From the NCBI GenBank assembly GCA_963556495.2, contig OY747713.1, positions 28,213,461-28,277,460 on the forward strand: 64,000 nt of DNA. The letters run 5' to 3'. This DNA comes from Valencia hispanica. Lineage: Eukaryota > Chordata > Actinopteri > Cyprinodontiformes > Valenciidae. This document shows positions 36,201 through 55,149 of this stretch, piece after piece. A model generated the notes under the pieces. That model was not told where the DNA came from. It did not search any database and worked only from the letters and a program-made list of their open reading frames with translations. Positions within the stretch are counted from its first letter, which is position 1; every line of letters begins with the position of its first letter. Made by a program: the position numbers and the translations under genes.

Positions 36201-39200
36201 TTATCAGACAATATACACACGGACCGACAGATAAAAGCAGTAAAATGAAGGGGGAAAAAATACGACCGGCAGAAAAAACAGGGTTGTTTTTTAAATATAA
36301 TATATGTGAATCCAATGTGGGCTCGTAACTTAATTAATGGTTCCGCAACATCTTCCCAACAACATAGCGTGACTGATATCCTTTAATGCTCTCTGGTTGA
36401 TATTGTAACGTTTAAACATGCCTTTAAAATAAGATTTACCAACTCACCACAACGCTGAATCAGTGGCTGTTTCTCTGTAACGAGACAGGACTGATTCAAA
36501 GGTTTCATTGCCTCATTTGTAGGGATGTAGAAAAATATCGGTACACTGGTATATGGCAATACTTTATGTCACAGCATTGTATCGATATTCAAAAGCAATA
36601 TATCGATTTTTTGAATTAAATTTTTTTGAATTTGAATGGAACCATTAATGATGACAGTAATTTTTGTAGTAAAATTAAAAGTATGACCACTAATTGGCTG
36701 TTTTCACCTTCTTTGTTCCAGTGGATCAACTAGATCTAGTAATAAAACTGGATGTGTTAAATATGAAACAGGTTGGAGTGTTTAGAATGCTGTGACAGTT
36801 TTTCTACAGTTAAATGCAGTTTTAAAAATCACCAAATATAGTCTTACGCATAGTGTCGCAATATATCGCATAGTCTCCCCTGTATCGTGATACATCGTAT
36901 CACCAGATTTTTACCAATGCTCATCCCTACTCATTAGAAAGCTGGTTGCTGCATAATAAACGGAGTGGGGGCTCGGTGCGTGGAAATCGCCTGTTGCGAT
37001 AAATCTATGTTTTCAGAATGACTCCTCCTGGTATTGTCAGTTAAATGTAGCTTTTCTTTTTCTTGGAAGTCGTAGGCTCTTCTTCTATCTCTTCACTGGA
37101 CCTTATCTTTTTCACAAAGACACATCCTTTTTGCTAGCTTGTGGGTTTGTCTTTAGCATTGACTTATCACGAGATCGAGGCAAGCGTCTTGACATGCGCC
37201 GAGAGTGAGTTATAGCCGGATGTAACGGAGAGAATCCAGCCGTTTTTACAAATAAAACCTCGTTTAGTCTAGGATGATTAATAAAATGGAAATACTGTAA
37301 GTTAGTGATGCCAGAAATGGAACGTTCAGGAGATCGAATCATTTGGAACCATTGTTCTGAACAAAAGAATCCATCTTTGGGAACGTTCCGAACACATTAC
37401 CTCGATGACATCTGGTGGCCAAAAAAATATGATTACAAAATGATAAACTCAATAAACTGGAATGTTTTCATGTGTCTACAGTCTTTTGGACTATTGTAAC
37501 CTCTTGTGTTGGTTTATAGTAATATTTGTGTGGAAGGATGTTTTATTTTAACCAGTTTGTATTCATATGGGGAGGCTTCTGTACAAATCAAATCAAACTT
37601 CATTTATGAAGTGCTTTTCATACAGGAGTTGCAACTCAAAGTGCTTTACAGATTAAAATGAGCCCACCATATTAAACCATATTAAACCATATTACCATCC
37701 CTCACCCACAGATTTAAAAGCATGATCACAGTTATACCCCCCAACTCCCATGCACACAAACACTTAAGAACAACAACAAAAGGACATTTGGCCAAGTGCA
37801 GATGAGTCAGGTAAGGTATATGGACATCAATATAATAAAGATTGAGTCAGGAGGAATGCTGACCTGTGAATATTAGAGATAATTGTAAATGTATGTGAAT
37901 ATATGTAGATTAATTAAAAATATGTTGGATTCTGCTCGTGAATAATTTAGATTTGATCTTAAATAGTAAACCTTTATTAAAGAGTAAACTCAAATGTGTA
38001 CTAAAATATCATGACTCAATTTGTTCTAGGATTATTAAAGTATTTCTGATTCTAAATAATAATAAATATACATAGGCTACTATAAACAGATTGCTGACTC
38101 GATTCAGCGCTGGGCTGAGTTGTGCTGGGACTGATGGAGACACCAGGATGTTTTATCCTTAGATGTCTCCACATTGTTGTGGTATTTTTGCAAAAGGCCA
38201 GGTGTTGCATGCAATGTACACATTTAACCTTTTTCTCCTCAAGATGCTCAAAGTGATCCCAGACAGCTGACCTGGGACGCTTTCTACTTCCTCCCATTTC
38301 CAACTTTCTCCAAAAATGCTCGGTACTTAACACTCCGGTAAATGAGGCAAGACTTGTGAGAAAAAACATCGGCTAGAGTCGCTTTAAAATGTTTCACGCA
38401 TATCAGGTGATCAATAGGGCAAAGACACACAAGGAATAATTATTAACAAAAGCATCATGAGAGATGGGCCCTGCTAAAATTTAACATTTGTGAAATTGTG
38501 GATAACATTTTTTTTTTTCTCTACATTTTGGAAACGGTAACATCACCGCATTGTAAAGCCATATTTCACTGAATTTTAATAGTGAATTGGGGCGAAACAT
38601 CCGTGACCTTTCAGAGCAGTTGGTGATAGAATGGAGGGAGAAGTGGAACTGTCATTTGACATCCTCGTCTTCATTCAGACCTCAAAGCAAACATTTAGCA
38701 TCAAATGTTCCAGTAGTTTCAGTACGTCCTGGAACACTGTTTCAATCTTGCCATCATTGCTGTAAGTTGTTTATTCTTTCTGTGCGGCCCGGGGTTTGGG
38801 GACCTCTGTTTTAGAGGAAAAAAGTCCACTGAGCTTTGGATATCAAATGCTTTTATCTAGAGAAATTAGATTTTTGCTAACTAAAGTGTACTTAGCTTTA
38901 ATTATGTTGACTAAATAAACTGATAACACAACGAAACAAAGGACAATCATCCCACTGTTTTCAAATATAACCCAGGGTAATATCCTTGTTTTTATATTTA
39001 TTTCTACAATTACAAATGTTAAAGGGGATTGTTCTGCAGTTTTAAGTCATTTTTAGCTTTTTTTATGTCAGGAAAGTTAAATTTATTAAACACAAAATCA
39101 AACATAAAACACAAAGTTCACTAAGTCTATTAATATCAATTGGGTACGAAACAGACAGGAGCTATCTAACATGTGATATGTCCATGTCAGATTACATCTT

Positions 39201-40472
39201 GATGGGGCCTTAATTCGCCTTGAGCTTCTTCACTTTCTTTCAAGTTCAAACATCTATGTTTTCTGTTGAGAATTTAAGTGACAGACTAACTCAAAGTGGT
39301 GAATAGTTGTGAAGTGTTCGGAGAATGTTGCAAAATTAGTAAATGAATACAACCACCTTAATACAACCACCTTTCGCTGTAGTTAAGTCACGTTTATGTT
39401 TTTAGAAGCTTTGGCTATTGACAGATCCTTTCTAAAGTAGCTCACGGTTAGTTGGATGTTTTCGAGAAGTGTCGATTTTTAGGTCCTAGGACAGATTCTT
39501 AATTGGACTTGAGGCCAGGACTTTGACTAGGTCAGTCAAGCACATGAAAAAGCCTTGATCACGAATATACTGTATGTTTAGGGTTGTAGTCTTGCTGGAA
39601 AGTTGAACTTTTACCCCAGGCTCAAGTCTTTTCCAGCCTCAAACGGGTTTTCTTTCAGTATTGACCTGTGTTTAGACCCATCGATCCTCCATTAAGTCTG
39701 CCAGTTCTTGTTCCTGCGAAAGAAAAGCATCCCACACCATGATGCTGCCACTACTGAGAAGCACACCACACCTTTCATGTTTTAATGTGTAAAAACTCAT
39801 GAAAACTGTTTATGGTACATTTTCCTACGAATTCAAATTTTTTTCAGTCTATAATTAAAAACAAATAAAATGCATTGAAGTCTTTTTATTGTAAGGTGAC
39901 AGTACATGAAAATGTTCCGACTGTATTTTCCAGTTTGATATGGATGGAACGAGACATTACGAAATATACTGGAACATAAAACGACTTTGAGTGCATAAAT
40001 AAGCAAATGAATCAATTACTAGCGCAAACTTTTCCTAATTATTCCTGTTTTGTTCTGAAGAGGTACCTTTCAAAGATGGAGGGCAGAATAGTAAGAACGA
40101 GACCAATTAAGTAAAGCGATTCTTTCTGCTGCTCTGTCTCTGCTTACAGGTTTGTTTACATCTGGGACACCACGTCCAGAAGAATCTTGTACAAGCTGCC
40201 AGGTCACGCCGGCTCTGTCAATGAGGTGGTCTTCCACCCAGAGGAGTCTATTGGTGAGTCACTCAGCTGCTTTAGTCTAAGGTTAGAGCAGAAATCTTTG
40301 AATCATTGAGGAAGGGTTTATCTTCATTACACAATCTAACCTTAATTGTAGTCGTGATATGGTTTCCGAAAGAATTAAATCTGTTAATTTTATTGGGCTG
40401 TTCATCTGTTTTCTCTCTGCAGTGCTGTCTGGCTCCAGTGATAAACGTCTGTACATGGGAGAAATTCAGTAG
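30273..40472 (+). CDS. snrnp40: U5 snRNP 40 kDa protein (WD40 repeat), ten exons
   Basis: A seven-bladed WD40 scaffold of the U5 snRNP and spliceosome, acting in the nucleus with PRPF8 and SNRNP200. Coding exons: 30273-30383, 31585-31714, 31823-31916, 32115-32280, 32425-32547, 34517-34637, 34715-34797, 35081-35142, 40150-40253 and 40423-40472. All borders are GT-AG and phases join to 347 aa; human is about 357, the difference lying in the low-complexity N-terminus (MIEPMKRAGDLAVVP). Landmarks in order: LQAPIMLMSGHEGEVYCCKF, LKGHSGAVMELHYNTDGS, STDKTVGVWDSETGERIKRL, PQLVCTGSDDGTVKLWDMR, VLAVTFNDTSDQILSGGIDN, VWDLRQNKLIYNMHGHGDS, VRIWDVRPFAPKERCVKIFQ, WSTDGSKIAAGSADRFVYIW and the C-terminal SSDKRLYMGEIQ. 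Intron 8 is about 5 kb and transposon-rich. Confidence 0.96.
30585..31245 (+). mobile_element. Tc1-like transposon relic in snrnp40 intron 1
   Basis: The 5' part (30655-30850) matches the pattern of a fish Tc1 transposase N-terminus, with GTATTTCAGAAACTGCTG and CAGAGGAAAATTGATGGACTG pieces. The 3' part (31020-31245) matches its C-terminus, with GGGAGATTCTCATCATGGGTG and ACCTTGTTGATTCTATGCC-like stretches. The catalytic middle is missing. Confidence 0.7.
32548..34516. other. snrnp40 intron 5, nothing further seen
   Basis: About 2 kb of AT-rich intron. No repeat termini, domain-bearing frame or structured element was recognised. Confidence 0.5.
35600..35940 (-). mobile_element. Possible Tc1-derived repeat in snrnp40 intron 8
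   Basis: The minus-oriented text around CCCACTCTGCCTTACCAAACCTCT resembles the N-terminal region of a fish Tc1-derived repeat. It is too degraded for firm borders. Confidence 0.35.
36520..36929. mobile_element. hAT-type MITE nested in the larger hAT element
   Basis: The terminal TAGGGATG at the left is mirrored by CATCCCTA at the right. Flanks CTCATTTG (36512-36519) and CTCATTAG (36930-36937) agree at 7 of 8. The interior contains repeated TATCG/CGATA motifs and no coding sequence. Confidence 0.82.
37570..37640 (-). mobile_element. LINE/SINE 3'-end fragment
   Basis: CAAATCAAACTTCATTTATGAAGTGCTTTTCA is the reverse complement of the common fish LINE/SINE tail (AAAGCGCTT...AATAAAGTTTGATT) also seen near 24000 and 51700 in this window. 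A short (ATTAAACCAT)3 tandem follows at about 37665-37695. Confidence 0.5.
38052..38369 (-). pseudogene. BED-type zinc finger fragment of a hAT transposase
   Basis: The frame contains a BED finger: KRPRSAVWDHFEHLEEKKVK, then C-x2-C (CVHC), about 15 residues later WRHLRIKHPG with the two His. BED fingers form the DNA-binding N-terminus of hAT transposases and of domesticated ZBED proteins. Only this domain is present (105 codons at most), with no dimerisation or catalytic domain downstream, so a transposon remnant is most likely. Confidence 0.7.
39340..39800 (-). mobile_element. Tc1-derived relic in snrnp40 intron 8
   Basis: The minus-strand copy of a fish Tc1 family. The plus text shows the GGTTGTAGTCTTGCTGGAAAG and AAAAGCATCCCACACCATG stretches that are the reverse complement of its transposase mid-region (around the HHGVGCFSF-like segment). 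Internally deleted. Confidence 0.7.
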
Positions 40473-40674
40473 CGTGTCTGTGTGTGGAGGTTGGATTGCA
40501 TGTGTGTTTGTGTGTGGCCTGCCTTGGAAGTGTTTTATGGGGACTGATGGAGTTTATTTTACAAGCTTCGTTTCGCCTCAGAACAACCTCAGGATGAACT
40601 TTACTACCATCAGTCAGCCTCAAAAATGGCCCCTTTTCTCTTTTTTTTAAAAACTCTGATTTATTTCCCTTTTC

Positions 40675-40702
40675 AAATAAACTTTTTTGGTATTCAATAA
40701 AA
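40675..40702 (+). terminator. snrnp40: snrnp40 polyadenylation signals
   Basis: AATAAA at about 40675-40680 and again at about 40697-40702, roughly 200-225 bp after the TAG stop, followed by a GT/T-rich stretch. Confidence 0.7.
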
Positions 40703-41079
40703 ACATCTCTTGTCACGTAATTTTGTCACTCTGGTGTTTTGCTTTGATGGGGTAAGATTTACATTTGTCCTGGTTCGCATTTAAAACAGACAAAGTTATC
40801 TTTATAATGGGATAAAAAGCTGCTGGGGCTTCGCTGCATTTTTTGTCTTAAAGAAAAACAAACAAAAAAAATTATAAAAAGTACCATAGAAGTGATTATT
40901 GCATGTTGAGTCCTGGAGTTTTTGCATTCTGTCCTTATACACTCAGTAACGTGTTTTCTGGTTCCCCACATATCTTGGCCCTAGAAATGATCCTGCAGCT
41001 TTTCCCACTGGTTACAGCATTCCTATAAATTTTTTACAATCCTTCAGTGATTATGTGATTAATGGTTCTCACAATGCGC

Positions 41080-41760
41080 TGTTGTTTTGGAGTATATTTT
41101 GTTTAGGAAAACGTTTTTGGTAATTGGTAGAAAAATTACTTAAAAATATATTCATTGTTAATGGAAGACTGGAACAATGGCCACTGAGTTGCAGAACCAT
41201 GTTGTGATATCCATTTTTTAAAATGGGATCAGAGAGTGCTCCATCTATCAAGGACTCTTAATTCCAAGTGTTCTGTGAAAAGTTTTTAGCTAGGGGTGAT
41301 TGCTGAATTCAGGAGCAGCGTGGCTTTCAGGCTGGCTGAGGTCCAGTGGTCCAGACTAGATTGTGGCCATGGTTCTCAGTGTTCTCTTCACAACAAATCC
41401 AGCTTTGTGTCACTGAGAACCAAGTGTCCTGACCAAGAAAGAAGTCTATGCTGCAAAATCAATCGAAGGAATAAACCTAAAATCTAAACCAGATGTTCCA
41501 TTTCAGTCTGATGATCTGCTGCCCAGGTTTCTGGTGCAATACACAAATAGGGACTACATCCAATCAACAAGTTGAAACTTGGACACTGTTGGGTTTTTCA
41601 ACTGGACAAGCTACCATCGGGCTTCTGGAATAGACCAGACCTCAACCTGGCTAGACATTTATGGTTTGTAATGAAAAACCCACTATATCATTACACAAAA
41701 CAATTTCCATTTGCCATTGGAGCCTAGTAGAGTTGTCATCAATGTAGTAGTTAAGTCACC
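41080..41760 (+). mobile_element. Tc1-like relic between snrnp40 and nkain1
   Basis: Degraded codons near 41590-41670 read FQLDK and, further on, PDLN..RHLWFVMK. These are the catalytic D and the PDLNPIEHLW landmark of Tc1 transposases. Much of the rest is unrecognisable. Confidence 0.5.
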
Positions 41761-42141
41761 ATCTCTCGAGTCCAAGTAATACTCAAAAGGCCTTAGTTTT
41801 TGAGTCAAAGTCCCGTAGGATTAGTCCAAATCAAGTTGCTAGGTCCTACTGGCCGAGTCCCAAAAAGAATCCCAAGTCATTATCACCTGAGAAGTCAAAA
41901 GTAAGAGCAGGGTGTAGATTTTAAGACTAAAATAATAGCAACCATACACTGTTTCCTTTATTTAAAAATAAATTGTACTTCATGCCCCCACGCTATCGCC
42001 AAGCTAACAAAGTAACGTGCAAAACAATAAAATATGCTTAAAATACATTTGAAAACAATAAATATTCAACATGTCACCAGTAACTTTAAAAAGGTTTTGG
42101 GAAGTTAAGTTTGTCCAGTAATATGACCTTAATATAATAAG

Positions 42142-42987
42142 TGGGGCTGTCAAACAATTAAAATTTTTAATCTAATTAATCACAGCGTAGCTGTGAATTA
42201 ATCACGATTAATTAACATCTCTAAATATGGCTGAAAAACTGCAATTTTTGGTGTAAACAAAGGACAAAACCAGATGCTTTTGCTCTTTTTAAAAAGGAAA
42301 TACAGGAGAGATCCATGGAAGTTTTGTTTTAAACTCCAACGTCACATTTACACATGGCCCTTTTCCAGTCCTCTAATTCCAGTCTGCTCAACATCACTAG
42401 AATCAGAACCAAACATGGAGAAGCAGCTTTCAGTTTCTATGCTCCTCTAATTTGGAACAAACTTCCAGAAAACTGCAAAGCTGCTGAAACGCAGTTCTTT
42501 TAAATCACAACTAAAAACGTATCTGTTTATAGATGCTTTTGAGTAATGTTTTGTTGTATCATGTTTTGTGTATTCTTGTTTTACTGCTGTTTTTACATTA
42601 TATGCTTTGAAATACTTTGATGTATCTGTGTGCTTTATTGCTGTTTTTACTTTATATGCTTTGTGTTTTACTGCTATTTTTATTTTACCACTTATTCATG
42701 TAAAGCACCGTGAATTACCTTGTTGTTGAAAGTGTGCTATACAAATAAAATGGCCTTGCCATTGTGCAGACTAAACGCACAGTAGAGAAGGGAGTTACCT
42801 AGACCAAAGAAGTTCACATGGAACTCTGGATGCAATTCGGTTCTCCAATGCTGTTTATACGCGAGCTGAATTGTAGGATAAACGGGGTGGATCATCCTGA
42901 GCATTTTTAATTGCTTTTAAAAAAATGAATCGCTTTAATTCTGCAAATTAATCGACCTGCGTTAACACGTTAATTTTGACAGCCCGA
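42142..42987. mobile_element. hAT-type MITE split by a LINE fragment
   Basis: The left end GGGGCTGTCAAACAATTAA is mirrored by the right end TTAATTTTGACAGCCC. The interior carries TTAATC/GATTAA motifs. Flanking octamers ATAATAAG (42134-42141) and ATAACAAG (42988-42995) agree at 7 of 8. A LINE 3' fragment sits inside at about 42350-42760. Confidence 0.82.
42350..42760 (+). mobile_element. LINE 3' fragment nested in the hAT MITE
   Basis: Encodes a degraded ORF2 C-terminus (RTKHGEAAFSFYAPLIWNKL, 42408 onward), then a 3' UTR ending CTATACAAATAAAATGGCCTTGCC, a standard fish LINE 3' terminus. Confidence 0.75.
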
Positions 42988-42995
42988 ATAACAAG

Positions 42996-43960
42996 CTAAC
43001 ATTAACATCGGCTGCATGCTAATTACAACAATAGCATCTTATCGTGTTGGAGTCCAAGTTAAAGTCCTGATGTTGCAAGTCATAGGTGCTGCTCAAGTCA
43101 AGTCACAAGTCCCTGAATAGTGACTCTCAGAAACATGAGTGCATTATAAAAACAGAGACTGGTTTTCTCAAATGATTACGTCCTCTCTGTTCACTTTATG
43201 AACGGACATGTTCAGACTGACTGTAATAACTATTACATGGTGGGTGCTGTTTTCCATGCTCATAAAGCACTCATTACCGCTGGTGTTTGCTGACTTAGCC
43301 CACTTTATAGGAAAGAAGCACGGCTTGAGGTCTGGCTGAAATGAGCCACGGCTGTTAAAATGTGCTTCTTATTTCCCCTCTGAACAATAATCCCAAACTG
43401 GACTCTCTCCTTGGTCTGAATCCACACTGATTGTTGGTGATAACGTACTGAATCATTCTCCACCTTTGGCTGAACCTCTCTGATCCTTTTTGACCACGAG
43501 TGGCTGCAGAAGGTTTTCAAAGATGTTGGCAAGATGGGGGGCTGCCGCTTATCTTGGTGGTGGCACACCTAAAGCCATAAGAAGTCCAGCAGATCATTTC
43601 TGCTGTCATCATACATCAGGGGGCAGGTGAGGCCAGGATTAAAACAAAGACAATATATTGAACAGAAAAGGATAATAGGTGCAGAAAGACAGGAAGTCAA
43701 GAAGATCGTCAGCAGTTAGAAAGCAATCTTTCTCTCTATCAGGGCATTTCAGTATCATGAGATTTAGTCTTAATTGATGGATTATAAAAAAAATCATGGC
43801 CAAGGTATCGTTCAAGAAGAATTTCATAGTGGATAAAAGGAAGGATTGACTGAGATTTTCAGAGTTCTGGAATTAGCAGATATTTTATTTCTTTTCAATT
43901 CAACGGTCTCTATTAACTCACACTACACAAGACTCCATTCTTGAAGAAAAAGTTGAAGCT
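42996..43960. other. Intergenic, no gene seen
   Basis: Unique-looking noncoding DNA between the MITE and the next repeat. No domain-bearing frame was recognised. Confidence 0.4.
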
Positions 43961-43984
43961 TGTTCAAAGTTTGTTGTAGATCAC

Positions 43985-44220
43985 TTGAAAAATGGACTAC
44001 ATGGTGGCACAGTTGTTGCAATATGAAGGTACTGGGTTTGAATCACAATCAAGGGTCTTTCTGCATGACATTTGCAAGTTCTCCCTGTGCATGTGTGGGT
44101 TCTTTCCAGGTACATCGACTTCCTCCCACAGTCCAAAAAACAAGAATTTAGTTGTCTTTGGGAGTGAGTAAGTGGGTAAAGACAACCGATGCATGGACTT
44201 CCTAATCAATGTTAAATGGC
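43985..44220 (+). repeat. SINE-like fish repeat copy
   Basis: Contains the stretch CATGGTGGCACAGTTGTTGC followed by GGGTCTTTCTGCATGACATT and CTTCCTCCCACAGTCCAAA, the hallmark sequence of a common fish interspersed repeat. A second copy is at 60620-60935. Confidence 0.65.
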
Positions 44221-44459
44221 ACTGCACATCACCCCAAAAAACACCCTGCAGGAAGTGAGGTTTGTAGGTGGAAGAATCATGGTTGGGCCAGTTAATTTAT
44301 TTCTAAGTTCAGTTTAGAAGTATATGCAAAGATTTAAAATCAATGACTTGCATACCAATTCGATCCTACTTATAAAACCTTGCAGTGAAGTAACTGAAGG
44401 AAGGATCAGTGGATTAAAGTAAAGAAATATTCATCATAAGAATCTGAAAATGAAACGGA

Positions 44460-44765
44460 ATTGGATTTTTCAGAGAATGATCCCGAACACACTGCCATAA
44501 GAACTTTTTTCAAGGAGCAAAAACAAACCCATCAGACTGAGCGAACCATTTATCGGACTTGAATCCAAATGCAAATCTATGGGAAGAACTGAAGGTCAGA
44601 GAGCATAGAAGAGGTCCCAGAATCTTTGAAGAGGGTTTATGTGGAAGAACTGGTCAAAGTCACTCCCGACCAATATGTGCGATTCATTTCACTGCGCAGG
44701 AGACATCTTGAGGTTGTCTTTAACAAAACAGGCCTTTCTGCTAATAATTCATTTCACTAAAGATG
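44460..44765 (+). mobile_element. Tc1-like transposase 3' relic
   Basis: Codons near 44478-44760 recall the NDPEHTA catalytic segment. After the missing PIENLW core they continue as SLKRVYVEELVKVTPDQY, the C-terminal part of a Tc1 transposase. No terminal repeats were identified. Confidence 0.55.
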
Positions 44766-45179
44766 TTCTTGTATTACACATGCATTAACTCATGGGCTAG
44801 TTTGTGTTGATTTCTTTATATGCATGAATTGTTTGGTTGTTTCCGACATCTGCTGTGAATTTCACCCTAGCAGGGTCATTAGAGGTATATTTACTCAGAA
44901 AATGTTACTAGGTTTAATATTTATTGCACCCCTGCTGTAAATATTAATGAATTATTGAACAAATGTGGGATCTTTTAAGCTTGGCCTGTCCTCCCTTAAA
45001 ATCATAACCACCATTAAACATATTACACATCAGAAACTTTCTGGGGGGCAGAACATTCAAAGGGTCAGTACCCCCCACCCTTCCTGGTGCTGTTAAACGC
45101 CCCTGCAGAATCAGCTCCCCATCAGGGGTGGCTGGTTGGGGGGGGGTTGTGTTCGCGGTGACTGTGAGCCCCCACCCCC

Positions 45180-45913
45180 TCATCTCGCTCCCTCTCTCTC
45201 TCTCTCTTCCCCCCGGCTCCTCCTGCGCTCGCCCCGGCACCGATTGTTGACAAAAGACGCTGTGAGACGGAGGAGGCCAGAGCTGGTGAGTAGATCTGCC
45301 CGTTAGCTTGTTTGCTTGTTTGTTTTAAATCCAGGTATAGCAGCTCCGGCTGAGTGGCATCCCAGCGGGGAGAATCGGAGGGAAACCCGCCGTGGAGTGC
45401 AGGCGGGTTGCTTTGTGTCCGCGGCAGTGGAGCCGACCGTTTGCCGTAGTGTTAATGCGGGGTCGGTCCCCTCCTCCCGGCCGCCCCCCTCCTCCGTGTC
45501 ATCCGGTATCATATGATGTTCATTTCAGTCTGTAGCCTGGGGCAGATTGTGACAGCTTTCCGTCTCTCTTTGTGCCTTTGTGTGTGTCCCCCTCCCTGGA
45601 AAGTCTGTCGGACCTCGCAGCAGCAGGCCGGTGTGAAGCGGACTCCCCCAGCACCTCCTTCCTTCTCCTCACCTCTCCCCTTTTTTCCTCCTGAAAACAT
45701 TCCCGCGACTGGAATTTTATAGACAAAAGCGGAGGCTAGAAGATGGATCGGCAACTGTGAGCGGAAAGCGCCGGAAGGAAGCGGCGGCTCGTGCGGGTCT
45801 GTTCATCCCGGGAATGGTGTGAGCTGAGACAGCCAGACAGTCTGGATCTGGCCGGGGACCCGTCGTTTTCCCGGAGCCTCCGCGGCTCAAAGCCGCGACC
45901 CGAGCCCTCCAAG
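45180..45913 (+). promoter_or_regulatory. nkain1: nkain1 CpG-rich promoter and 5' UTR
   Basis: A GC/CpG-rich block starting with a CT-repeat stretch (45188-45212). A possible noncoding exon ends at 45285 with a GTGAGT donor, and a plausible acceptor (CATTTCAG) at 45521-45528 leads to the exon that carries the ATG. The initiating sequence AAGATGG is a good Kozak context. The transcription start is not visible. Confidence 0.55.
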
Positions 45914-52870
<6,957 letters not shown>

Positions 52871-53870
52871 GTTTCCAGGAACATCAGTTCAGCCTGTCGG
52901 GCAAGTGTTCAGATCAGATGGCTTTGAGAGGAGGCATTTGTATGTATTTTGTTTGTTTTGCGGGGGTGGGAAGAAGTAGTGTGCCAATAAATAACAAGGC
53001 GATGATTGTTATGTTGGTTCCATTTACAAAAAGAAAGGGGGTCACTCCATGGGGGGTGGGAGGTTTTACATGTATTCATTTTGCTTTATACCTGTTTCCT
53101 TTATTCTCCCCTTTTGTGTCCTCTCGTTGCCTTTTTTTTTTGCCGTTTTGCAGTATCCCTCCTTGTTATATCAGTAAGACACTGAGTCCGAGCAGCTCAC
53201 TCATTGACTCTCATCAGAAAAGGAGACTTTAAGGACTTTTACTTTTTTCAATAACAAATGGGACAGAAAGTGAGAATAAAGGAGACAGGTATGAGGCGCA
53301 GACGTTAATGGGTGTAAAGTAAAGTTTGAAATAAAAAAATGTACACTTTCTACTTAAAATGTGACTTCTGCCGTCATCTGCAGACACATTTGTCTCACCG
53401 AGAGTGTCTAAAGGTTTAATAAACTGAGTGCTGTCAGAACTGGTTTTGTTTCAATATTCGCTGTCTGAGGCTGGATCCCATTTCTCCTCATAGCCCTCAA
53501 CACTCTGTATCTTGTAGGAGAATGGCTCTTACAAGCAGAGATTTTTCACAGGCACATTTGGAAATAACATTGGTAGAGCTCTCTCTGCAAATATACTCAC
53601 AAATGTAGATATTTTTTTCACATTAACATATTGTTAATGGCTCAATCCCCTCTGTAATTTCTGCTGCTCCAGTATGTTACATTTGGTATCACTGTTAAAT
53701 ATAGCTAACCACTATAAAAAAAATTTTGTATAGAATATTTTAACAGAAACAATGGTTCTGTGCGGCTTGATGCATATTAGAGTACAAAAATAAAAGCCAT
53801 AAGTATTTATAAAACGAATATATGCATAATTTAATCTGTCAGAAATAACCATTCTATCCTCACCACTCTA
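52871..53870. other. Downstream of nkain1, no gene seen
   Basis: Noncoding sequence with several AATAAA motifs (near 53275 and 53330). It could include an extended nkain1 3' UTR. No repeats or domains were recognised. Confidence 0.35.
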
Positions 53871-53879
53871 CCCCAGGGC

Positions 53880-54290
53880 ACTAATATCCTTTATTCATTA
53901 GTAGCTAGGTGGGAAGAAGGGCACAGGAAGGACAGGAATCAAACCCAGGACAGCTGCATCAAGGATAGGAGGCTCCAAGGACAGTGGGCAGTGGACGGCC
54001 TCTTTTACCACTGTCGAAATCACAATAATACGGAATAACTTCCTGATACAAAAAGTTGACGTTTTCTTGGAAAAGGGGACAGGAGCATTTTTTTCAAACC
54101 ACATGAGTTTTTTTTGTACCATTTTAGAGCCAAAGAAAATCCACTTTTATCCAGGTGGATTCTGGGAGGAAGTCAGAGTACTGAATAAACATGCAAACTC
54201 CCTGCAGGAGGGTTCTGGCTGAGATTGGATCCCTAAATCATTTTGCTGCAAGGCAACCGTGCAAACAACTGCTTCACCCAACAGACCTCA
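53880..54290 (-). repeat. SINE-like fish repeat, minus orientation
   Basis: ATGCAAACTCCCTGCAGGAGG with flanking TTCTGGGAGGAAGTCAGAG is the reverse complement of the repeat seen at 43985-44220 and 60620-60935. It is diverged. Confidence 0.5.
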
Positions 54291-55131
54291 TAGGAAAATA
54301 TCTACAAACATGAAAGAAAAGCAACCAAAATGTCTAGTCTGATATACATTCTAATAGATTTCTTCTGTGACATGTCAATGTAAAAAAACTGGATCTTCAG
54401 TTTTAAAAAAAGAATAATTCCCTCAAAGCAAATTTAAGAAGAACTTACATTTTTAGAAGTGGTGTTAGGTTTTTATTAGGGTTGCTGTGTAAAGCTGTAA
54501 AGACATTTTAACTGGACATTACTAAGAGAGAGAGAGAGATGTGTGCCAGAAACAATGTCTTAGGTTGCTTGGTCTCTTTAAATTTAAGGTGTGCCCCATG
54601 ACTGCTGGCACTTACGGTGATTATTACGCTTCAATCTAAATTACCTGTAGTATTAACTGGTTTGTTTTATTATGTCTGTCTCAACTTGTTTTTTTCAGCG
54701 GGGAACTATTATGCTGCTGTTTTAGTCTCTCTTGCTGCAAAAGAGATTTATATCTCATTGAGTCCATCCCCTGTGAAAAACAGAAAGATAAATTAATCAA
54801 TAAAAAGAGGGGGTCTGTGGGATGGGGCTGGGATGGTGTGACACACTCTACAAATATATGCACTAAAAAGAATAACAAAATAAAATAATCATGAATCAAA
54901 AAAATCTCTCTCATGTATAAAAAAATATGGTGGCCTCATTACTCTTCTTTTGACTGTGGTAGTCCATGACGACAAGCAGCCTGCAGTCCATCCCAAAGGT
55001 GTCCACATTTCTCTAAAGGTAACCCCAATCAGGGACTCTTTTTGCATCCGCATTACATCATCCACTCACTGGATCAACTGTCTCTCTCTGTAGCCCCTGG
55101 GAGGACGCTACCACGTTCCCAAATCCCCTCT

Positions 55132-55149
55132 GGGGGGGGGGGGGGGGGG
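55132..55149. repeat. Poly(G) tract
   Basis: An 18-base run of G following a C/T-rich stretch. Confidence 0.9.

Larger units (their letters stand above)
36162..38808. mobile_element. hAT-type transposon in snrnp40 intron 8
   Basis: The left end CAGTGATCCCCAACC is mirrored by the right end GGTTTGGGGACCTCTG. Flanking octamers TTTTAGAA (36154-36161) and TTTTAGAG (38809-38816) agree at 7 of 8, fitting a hAT target duplication. Inside are a nested MITE (36520-36929), an AT-rich middle, and a BED-type zinc-finger coding fragment on the minus strand near the right end. No intact hAT catalytic domain was seen. Confidence 0.75.
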
